Below are positions 30,043 to 36,595 of a DNA stretch of 36,595 nucleotides, piece by piece. The notes under the pieces were generated by a model. It had not been told where the DNA came from and did no database searches. It was given only the letters and a program-made list of their open reading frames with translations. The DNA comes from Desulfobacterales bacterium. GTDB taxonomy: Bacteria; Desulfobacterota; Syntrophobacteria; B119-G9. Positions within the stretch are counted from its first letter, which is position 1. Each line of letters opens with the position of its first letter. Location of the stretch: contig JALSTM010000228.1 in the NCBI GenBank assembly GCA_026983715.1, forward strand, positions 1-36,595. The letters run 5' to 3'. Position numbers and translations under genes: made by a program.

Positions 30043-31225
30043 GGTTCCCTCCGAATTCTACTGTCAAATACTCCTTTTCAAGTTTTGCCCTCCTGGGTTC
30101 CAATCCCACCAGAGTGCGTGGTAAGATAATGTTTCTTTTAAAGTTTCCAATTCTTATGATAAGTTCTTCTCCTATCTTGGCCAGTTCAACGTCTTCCTTT
30201 TCTACAAAGGGGAGGTGTAGTCTAATAATATGCTTGTGATTCTCACATGCAAATTCATATGGCCGATGTTCATAAAAAATTTTGCAGGGATCCCTCCCTT
30301 GGTAGATGTGTTCGCCGAGTTCCAGTAACTTGTCAATACCGCAAACTTCGGTCTGATAAAAAGGAGCTGTCAGAATCGGAATCGGGTGGAAGTATGAGTT
30401 TACAAGTTCCATGTAATCCTTCTGGGACTTGTGCCACTTGTTTAAGAATCGATTTTCAGGGTCATCTTCAAAAATTCGGTTCAATATGATAGCGTCTATA
30501 GAAAGCTGGTGAAGGGAAAAGAACATGAACGCCCTTTGCGTTTCCCTCAAAACCATCTTTTCTGCATTGGTTACAAGCCTAACCGTAGTCATTTTGGGAT
30601 CATTCAATATCTGGTCTACGCCCCGCAATCGGTCAAAAAGTCTTTCAATGGACTCGAAGTATTCATCTTCAGGCAAGGGTATGTCAGACATTCTCCTGGC
30701 AACAGGCCTCATCATTCGTGCAATCCTGCGTTCAAGAGAAAAAACCTTTTTCATGTACCATTCCAAGGCCTTGGGAAGGCTCACAAACCTGATAGATTCG
30801 GCAGTTGGGGCGCAGTCCAGGATGACAACGTCATATTTTTTCTGCCTGGCATACCTGTTTATGTAGAGCAGTGCGCTTATCTCTTCCATCCCCGGGAGAA
30901 TTGCAAGTTCTTCTGCCAGAATGTCTTCTATCCCGGAGGTGTTCAAAAGAACGGATATGTATTTGTGTACCTCTCCCCAGTTTTTTTCAATCTCTTCGTA
31001 TATGTCCAGTTCCTGGATCCAAAGCTCATCGTAAACCTTGATAGGTTGTCCCCTGTTCTTGTCCATTAAAGATTTATCTAGGTCAAAAGCATCACTCAAG
31101 CTGTGGGCGGGGTCAAGGGACAGAACCAGAGTCTTCAAGCCGCTCCGGGCTATGGTAAGGCCCGTGGCCGCTGCAACGCTCGTTTTACCTACTCCTCCTT
31201 TTCCTGCATACAACAGTAACCGCAT
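30035..31225 (-). CDS. ArsA/GET3-family ATPase with HSP20-like C-terminal domain
   Basis: MRLLLYAGKGGVGKTSVAAATGLTIARSGLKTLVLSLDPAHSLSDAF; DCAPTAESIRF; C-terminal IRLHLPFVEKEDVELAKIGEELIIRIGNFKRNIILPRTLVGLEPRRAKLEKEYLTVEFG. Confidence 0.93.
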   Translation of the reverse strand: MRLLLYAGKGGVGKTSVAAATGLTIARSGLKTLVLSLDPAHSLSDAFDLDKSLMDKNRGQPIKVYDELWIQELDIYEEIEKNWGEVHKYISVLLNTSGIEDILAEELAILPGMEEISALLYINRYARQKKYDVVILDCAPTAESIRFVSLPKALEWYMKKVFSLERRIARMMRPVARRMSDIPLPEDEYFESIERLFDRLRGVDQILNDPKMTTVRLVTNAEKMVLRETQRAFMFFSLHQLSIDAIILNRIFEDDPENRFLNKWHKSQKDYMELVNSYFHPIPILTAPFYQTEVCGIDKLLELGEHIYQGRDPCKIFYEHRPYEFACENHKHIIRLHLPFVEKEDVELAKIGEELIIRIGNFKRNIILPRTLVGLEPRRAKLEKEYLTVEFGGNHE

Positions 31226-31417
31226 ATATTTTATTTCGCATACGAATTGATTATCGTCAAGACCACTGAAAGTGCTCCGCAAAAAAGTGGTTTCAAGGGT
31301 CTGAGCTATTAAAAACTTGGTTTTCACTCAAAAAATTTTTCATCTTCCGAAACCATGTGATATTTTTGTTATATATCAAAAGTATTTCGGCGATGATATT
31401 TACGTTGGAGAAATGAT

Positions 31418-32395
31418 GTGCAGGTACTTATTGCAGAAGATGATCCCATTTCAAGGAAAATACTGGCACATTTCTTAGGTAACGAAGGCTTTGAGGTACT
31501 TTCAGTATCTAACGGCAGAGAGGCCTGGGAAGTAATTAAAAAGGGAGACGTCAGGCTGGTTATTTCTGACTGGGTCATGCCGGAACTGGATGGTATTGAA
31601 CTTTGCAAGCGTCTACGAGAAGCAGACCTTTCCAAGTACGTCTACATCATAATGGTAACCGCTAAAAACCGAACGGATGACTTGATTAAGGGTCTGGAAG
31701 CTGGTGCCGATGATTTTATTTTTAAACCTATCAACAAGGCGGAGTTGCTGGTAAAAATAAAGGTAGGTAGAAGGATCCTGGAACTTGAGAACGAACTTTT
31801 TGACAAGAATCAACAGTTGTCACGTGCCAATGAACTTTTGACAAAGATGAGCTTAACAGATTCCTTGATGGAAATCGGAAACAGGCGCTCTTTTCATCAG
31901 TACATGGAAAAGGTTCATGCCACCTATTCAAGGTACGGGACTCCTTACTGCATTGCCATGGCTGATATAGATAATTTCAAGTCTTTCAACGACACTTACG
32001 GCCACAGGGAAGGGGACAAAGTTTTAAAGCTTGTGGCACAATCCATCAAGAAAACGGTGCGAATATCCGATGAGGTGTTCAGGTACGGCGGGGAAGAAAT
32101 TGCGATAATTTTCAGCAATCAGAAAGTGGAGGGTGGATACCGGGCGGCCGAAAGGGTTCGGAGAAAAATTGAGTCTCTCGGAATTGTTCATGAGGACAAC
32201 AGGCCCTTTGGTATCGTTACAATCAGTATCGGTGTTGCATGCAGCGATCTGGTACGGCGTGAAAGATCCAGGTGGGAAGATGTCCTGAAACAGGCCGACA
32301 TTGCTGTTTACAGGGCAAAAAGAAACGGGAAAAACCAGGTTCAGGCCATACGGCCTGGAAATTACGAGGTAGTACAAGAACAGCTAACCATGTAA
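31418..32395 (+). CDS. Response regulator with GGDEF (diguanylate cyclase) domain, PleD/WspR-like
   Basis: REC domain MQVLIAEDDPISRKIL...LVISDWVMPELDG; GGDEF-domain motif RYGGEEIAIIF with I-site RISD; GTG start. Confidence 0.94.
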   Translation: MQVLIAEDDPISRKILAHFLGNEGFEVLSVSNGREAWEVIKKGDVRLVISDWVMPELDGIELCKRLREADLSKYVYIIMVTAKNRTDDLIKGLEAGADDFIFKPINKAELLVKIKVGRRILELENELFDKNQQLSRANELLTKMSLTDSLMEIGNRRSFHQYMEKVHATYSRYGTPYCIAMADIDNFKSFNDTYGHREGDKVLKLVAQSIKKTVRISDEVFRYGGEEIAIIFSNQKVEGGYRAAERVRRKIESLGIVHEDNRPFGIVTISIGVACSDLVRRERSRWEDVLKQADIAVYRAKRNGKNQVQAIRPGNYEVVQEQLTM

Positions 32396-32754
32396 GTAAC
32401 CCCGTGACTCTCATTTCCCAGGTATTTAAGGTGACTCCTGCAGCCATTTTTACAATCGGTTGCACCAAAATTCTCAATCAATATTTCACCTTCTGTAAGC
32501 TGGTTTAATTTACATTCCTCAAGGGAAGATGTCTTGATGTTGATGATTTCAGCATGAGGTGAATCGAGCAAGTAATCAATGTGCCACCTAATTTTCTTAG
32601 TCCTGGAAAGATGCCTTGACACTCGAGCGTGCAAGTTATTCTTGGCGCTTCCTGTATAAATGTATAACCCGGCTGGGAAGTTAAATTCCCCAAGCTTTCC
32701 GATCCTGATCCTAGAATCCTCAAGCAGTCTTATGACAAGTTGATACGTGATCAT
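32362..32754 (-). CDS. DUF123 GIY-YIG-like protein
   Basis: GLYIYTGSAKNNLHARVSRHL...KIRWHIDYLL...GATDCKNGCRSHLKYL. Confidence 0.85.
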   Translation of the reverse strand: MITYQLVIRLLEDSRIRIGKLGEFNFPAGLYIYTGSAKNNLHARVSRHLSRTKKIRWHIDYLLDSPHAEIINIKTSSLEECKLNQLTEGEILIENFGATDCKNGCRSHLKYLGNESHGVTYMVSCSCTTS

Positions 32755-32786
32755 CTGAATCGAATGTCCTGCAGGTGTCTTTGAAT

Positions 32787-32814
32787 AAAAAACCCGGAAA
32801 AAGACAATCCCGGG
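32787..32814 (-). terminator. Putative intrinsic terminator downstream of the redox cluster
   Basis: Minus strand CCCGG-gattgtcttttt-CCGGG followed by a TTTTTT run; just after the 32851 stop. Confidence 0.6.
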
Positions 32815-32850
32815 CTTTACATTTTTATGGCCTACCCTTGTCTTTAGATA

Positions 32851-33639
32851 CTACTCGGCACCTTCCACTTCCATGGGTTGACCAAGGAGGTTTAGAGGTG
32901 ATTTGCCGTCAGGAACACCAGTTTTGTAATCAAACAGGTCTTCGACAATCTTGCCCACTTCTTTGTAAAGAGTTCTAAGTGGTATCTGGGCGGGGCATAT
33001 TTCTTCACAAAGCCCACAGTCTATGCATCGACCCGCCATGTGTACGGCTCGAACAAGGTGGAACGTAGGATCGGGGGGTAAGGTACCTCCAGGTATTAGG
33101 TCCGGATCCTCTAGGGTGCATTCCTTGCAAAAACAAACAGGGCATATATCCCTGCAACCAAAACATTTCAAACACCTGTCGAAGTTCTTCAGCCAGTAAT
33201 CCAGCCGCTCAGAAAGTGGCATCTCTTCAATTTCTTTCAGTCGGTAACTTTCTGTAACCGGGTTCACCTTCTCGCCGTAGTCAATCACGCTCGGAAAAGG
33301 TTCCGGGCATTCACACTGGTCGGCCAGGTCTTGAGAACATGCAAATCCGAGAATTTTTACCTTGTCAGGTTCAACCTGGTTCCACTTGTACAGCTCGTTA
33401 AGCGCCCGCTCCTCACAACCTCTAACCACTATTCCCCACTTTTTAGATGGGTCCTTGCGGTAGAGATGTAGAAACATTTTTATAAGAGGGTATCGAGCGT
33501 TATCGAGGTAAAGATCATCAAGATCCTGGAGATTTTCTTTGGTAAATACCCATGGTAATGGATATCCCTTGAGGTTTCTCAAAGCCAATATGGCATCTAC
33601 TTCACCTGTGTTGAGCAATTTTTCAATTTTTTCTTTCAT
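32851..33639 (-). CDS. 4Fe-4S cluster protein, FrhB/FdhB-like (formate dehydrogenase/F420-hydrogenase beta-like)
   Basis: GIVVRGCEERALNEL; CLKCFGCRDICPVCFCKEC; CIDCGLCEEICPAQIPL. Confidence 0.8.
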   Translation of the reverse strand: MKEKIEKLLNTGEVDAILALRNLKGYPLPWVFTKENLQDLDDLYLDNARYPLIKMFLHLYRKDPSKKWGIVVRGCEERALNELYKWNQVEPDKVKILGFACSQDLADQCECPEPFPSVIDYGEKVNPVTESYRLKEIEEMPLSERLDYWLKNFDRCLKCFGCRDICPVCFCKECTLEDPDLIPGGTLPPDPTFHLVRAVHMAGRCIDCGLCEEICPAQIPLRTLYKEVGKIVEDLFDYKTGVPDGKSPLNLLGQPMEVEGAE

Positions 33640-33679
33640 ATCAGCACCATTTAGTAAGTTGCATCGATTTAGGTACCTA

Positions 33680-35101
33680 TTAACTGGTCAGGTATTCGTG
33701 CATTGCCTGCGCTGCTATTTTGCCTGCGCCCATTGCGCTTATTACTGTGGCTCCACCAGTAACAATATCACCGCCTGCCCAGACCCTGGCTTTGCTCGTT
33801 TTGCCTTTTTCATCGGCGACCACTGTGCCCCACCTGGTAGTTTCAAGATCCGGGGTGGTATTTGGGATCAGGGGGTTAGGCGACGTTCCGAGGGAGACAA
33901 CAACAGTGTCTATATCCATAACGTATTCACTTCCTTCAATAGGAACTGGTCTGCGTCTGCCGCTCTCATCCGGTTCGCCAAGCTGCATCTTTAGAAGTTC
34001 CATGGCGCAAACGTTGTTCCTCCCGTCAGCCAGAAAACCGATAGGTGTTGTAAGGAAGTGAAACTGAATCTCTTCTTCTTCTGCGTTTTCAACTTCTTCC
34101 GCCCTTGCGGGCATTTCTTCCCTAGATCTTCTATAGATAACGTGTACCTCTTCCGCGCCCAATCTCACCGCGCATCGAGCGGCATCCATTGCAACATTTC
34201 CTCCCCCTATTACAGCGACCCTTCTCCCCATTTTGAGAGGAGTTGCATATTCAGGGTAGAGGTAGGCTTTCATGAGATTAGTACGGGTGAGAAATTCATT
34301 GGCAGAGTAGATCATGTTGAGATTTTCTCCCGGAACTCCCAGAAACCTTGGAAGTCCTGCTCCGGTGCCAAGGAAAACCGCATCGTATTTGCCGTTGAGC
34401 AATTCGTCGAGGGTCATGTTGATGCCGATTACGGTATCAAGGTGAAGCTCAACTCCCAGTTTCTGCACGTAATCCACTTCACCCCGAACTATGTCTTTCG
34501 GCAAACGAAACTCGGGAATACCGTACACGAGTACCCCACCGGCAATGTGAAGGGCTTCAAACAGATCTACCTTGTGTCCCAACTTTGCCAACTCCGAAGC
34601 CACGGTCAAGCCGGCGGGACCCGAACCCACCACAGCAACGTTTTTACCGGTTGATGGAGCAATCTCGGGAAGTTGAACCTCTCCCTGGGCTCTTTCCCAG
34701 TCCGCCACATACCTTTCCAAGCGACCAATGGCGATGGGAGCACCTTTTTGGTTCAAAGTACACTTAAGTTCGCACTGCGTTTCCTGGGGACACACGCGCC
34801 CGCAGATACCCGGCAAACTCGTTTTTCGTTTTAGCACTTCAAGTGCCTTTGGCAGGTTGTCCTCTTTTATCGCCTCTATGAAATCAGGAATGTCGATATT
34901 AACAGGACATCCCGACTGGCACGGCCTTTTCTTGCACTGAATGCACCGGTTTGCTTCTTTCAAGGCCATATCATGAGTATAGCCGAGGGCCACCTCATTG
35001 AAATTCCTGCGCCTGATGGCGGGTTCTTGCTTTGGCATCTTGACGCGATTTAGATCTAGTTTCTTTTTTGGTTTCTTTTTGGGTTTTTCAGGCTCAGCCA
35101 T
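33680..35101 (-). CDS. NADPH-dependent glutamate synthase small-chain homologue/NfnB-like subunit
   Basis: RVKMPKQEPAIRRRNFNEVALGYTHDMALKEANRCIQCKKRPCQSGCPVNIDIPDFI...CGRVCPQETQCE; VVGSGPAGLTVASELAKLG. Confidence 0.93.
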   Translation of the reverse strand: MAEPEKPKKKPKKKLDLNRVKMPKQEPAIRRRNFNEVALGYTHDMALKEANRCIQCKKRPCQSGCPVNIDIPDFIEAIKEDNLPKALEVLKRKTSLPGICGRVCPQETQCELKCTLNQKGAPIAIGRLERYVADWERAQGEVQLPEIAPSTGKNVAVVGSGPAGLTVASELAKLGHKVDLFEALHIAGGVLVYGIPEFRLPKDIVRGEVDYVQKLGVELHLDTVIGINMTLDELLNGKYDAVFLGTGAGLPRFLGVPGENLNMIYSANEFLTRTNLMKAYLYPEYATPLKMGRRVAVIGGGNVAMDAARCAVRLGAEEVHVIYRRSREEMPARAEEVENAEEEEIQFHFLTTPIGFLADGRNNVCAMELLKMQLGEPDESGRRRPVPIEGSEYVMDIDTVVVSLGTSPNPLIPNTTPDLETTRWGTVVADEKGKTSKARVWAGGDIVTGGATVISAMGAGKIAAQAMHEYLTS

Positions 35102-35214
35102 TGAAAGCTCCTATTTCTCTCTTATTAGATCGCCTGTCATGTTTTGTTTTGAAATTACATCCCTTGTAACAGCCTCGTTATAAAACCAGTTTACTTCCAT
35201 TTCAGAAAACAATG

Positions 35215-36060
35215 TTACCATTGGGAACAAGAGCTACATTGAAAGCTTTGTTGTCCCAATATCTCGTCAGCGTATGTGCACCTACGTGCCATCAGAACAT
35301 CCCAGCCCTGCACCAGGTGCCCGTTAAATTCGGGGCCATGCACGCATGCAAACCTATTTTTGCCTTCAACTACACACCTGCAAGCACCGCACATCCCTGT
35401 TCCGTCAACCATAAGGGGAGCAAGATGAACATATGTCGGTATTTCTTTTGGCCTGGTGATTTCGCAGCACAGCTTCATCAAGCAAAAGGATGCCATGGCA
35501 ATAACGCGATCAATACATTCCCTAGGATGCCGCTTGACAAGTTGGCGCAACGGTTTAAGCGCTGTTGGATTGGTAAATCCTCCGTCACCCCCGGCCGCCA
35601 GGATCAATTCATCACTGATTTCTCTTAATTTCTCTTCACCGAACAGGTTTTCCTGGTTTGGCACCTGCAAGATAGTGGTAATCTTGTTTCCTTTTTCCTT
35701 CAGCGCCTCTATGGTGGGCACCATCCCGGCGATTCCGTATCCGCTAACAACGCACACCACGTGACCGAAATGATCTACATGGGATGGCCTGCCCAGAGGG
35801 CCTATCAGGTGAGCAAGACTGTCTCCTTTTTGGAGTTTCGCAAGAGCTCTAGTGGTTTTGCCCACTTCGATAAATACGAACTCCACGCTACCATCTTCCT
35901 TGTTCCAGTCGCTCAACGTAAAGGGGACTCGTTCACCCTTTTCGTCAATGATTAAGATTATAAACTGGCCAGGTTGAGCTTTTGCAGCCACCAGAGGGGC
36001 TTTAACTCGCATACGATGAACGCTTGAAGCTAATTCTTCTTTTTCGACTATGGTAAACAT
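35215..36060 (-). CDS. Sulfide dehydrogenase/ferredoxin-NADP reductase subunit alpha, NfnA-like
   Basis: MFTIVEKEELASSVHRMRVKAPLVAAKAQPGQFIILIIDEKGERVPFTLSDW; 2Fe-2S segment CGACRCVVEGKNRFACVHGPEFNGHLV; ATG at 36060, 2 nt after the upstream stop. Confidence 0.93.
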   Translation of the reverse strand: MFTIVEKEELASSVHRMRVKAPLVAAKAQPGQFIILIIDEKGERVPFTLSDWNKEDGSVEFVFIEVGKTTRALAKLQKGDSLAHLIGPLGRPSHVDHFGHVVCVVSGYGIAGMVPTIEALKEKGNKITTILQVPNQENLFGEEKLREISDELILAAGGDGGFTNPTALKPLRQLVKRHPRECIDRVIAMASFCLMKLCCEITRPKEIPTYVHLAPLMVDGTGMCGACRCVVEGKNRFACVHGPEFNGHLVQGWDVLMARRCTYADEILGQQSFQCSSCSQW

Positions 36061-36062
36061 AG

Positions 36063-36595
36063 CTACCTCTTTTCGATTCTTACGGCACATGCCTTATATT
36101 CGGGTATTCGGCTTATCGGATCGTGAGCAGGATTGGTAAGAACGTTGACGGGACTTTCGGAAAAATGAAAGTCCATGGTTATAACACCCTTGGGCGCCTT
36201 GTCACTTATCAAAACTTTTGCTTCAACGGATCCGCGCCTTGAAATTACTCGCACCACATCTCCATCACTGAGTCCTAACTCAGCCGCGTCATCGGGGTGA
36301 ATCTCCACCAATTCTTCTCCGCGAATTATATTGAGACCTGCAACCTTGCGGGTCATTGTACCTGTATGGAAATGAAAGAGGCTTCGTGCGGTGGTAAGTA
36401 CAAATGGATATTCTTCGTCTGGCATCTCCTGGGGTCCCTTGTAAACTAGAGGTTCGAAATGCCCCTTTCCTCTGGTGAACGCCTGGGTATGAAGAATAGG
36501 GGTACCGGGGTGTTCCGGACTTGGGCATGGCCACTGCAGGGTTGTCATCTGGAGCCGGCTAAAGGTAATGCCACCGTAACTTGGTGTGACTTTAT
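36063..36595 (-). CDS. Molybdopterin oxidoreductase C-terminus, formate dehydrogenase alpha-like (continues beyond window end)
   Basis: Frame open to the window edge: VTPSYGGITFSRLQMTTLQWPCPSPEHPGTPILHTQAFTRGKGHFEP...; YPFVLTTARSLFHFHTGTMTRKVAGLNIIRGEELVEIHPDDAAELGLSDGDVVRVISRRG. Confidence 0.9.
   Translation of the reverse strand, partial: KVTPSYGGITFSRLQMTTLQWPCPSPEHPGTPILHTQAFTRGKGHFEPLVYKGPQEMPDEEYPFVLTTARSLFHFHTGTMTRKVAGLNIIRGEELVEIHPDDAAELGLSDGDVVRVISRRGSVEAKVLISDKAPKGVITMDFHFSESPVNVLTNPAHDPISRIPEYKACAVRIEKR

Noticed and set aside
33539-34654. Plus-strand ORFs opposite the redox cluster (33539-33994, 33720-34061, 34058-34654)
   Set aside because: Antisense to the well-supported NfnB-like/Fe-S genes, no domain or SD evidence.
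1-36595. CRISPR arrays, tRNA/rRNA genes, insertion sequences or prophage
   Set aside because: No regularly spaced repeats, tRNA-like cloverleaf or CCA ends, rRNA motifs or transposase/integrase proteins seen by reading.

Overview
The window is mostly a conserved housekeeping locus. From codon order and protein families it looks like a Gram-negative, Deltaproteobacteria/Syntrophobacterales-like anaerobe; this lineage call is inference. Bases 1-16 kb hold the 3' end of tuf followed by the complete S10-spc-alpha ribosomal supercluster (rpsJ to rplQ, including secY-adk-map-infA-rpmJ), closed by a perfect 17-bp stem terminator. Next come a small Zn-finger protein gene, a DciA/DUF721 gene convergent with uvrC, and a minus-strand methylmalonyl-CoA mutase cluster (split mcm plus meaB). 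These are followed by tatA and the ffh-rpsP-khpA-rimM-trmD-SPOUT MTase-rplS-rnhB-yraN block. The last 7.5 kb is more accessory in character: a compact minus-strand trio (ArsA-type ATPase with HSP20-like C-terminus, 84-aa CPFC protein, 228-aa Cys-rich protein), a response regulator-GGDEF protein, a DUF123 GIY-YIG protein, and a redox cluster (formate dehydrogenase-like C-terminus, NfnA-like, NfnB-like, Fe-S protein). No CRISPR array, rRNA, tRNA or transposon was recognised. The best candidates for follow-up are the fdh-nfn-FeS cluster and the ArsA/CPFC/Cys-rich trio. Neither can be called novel from sequence reading alone.
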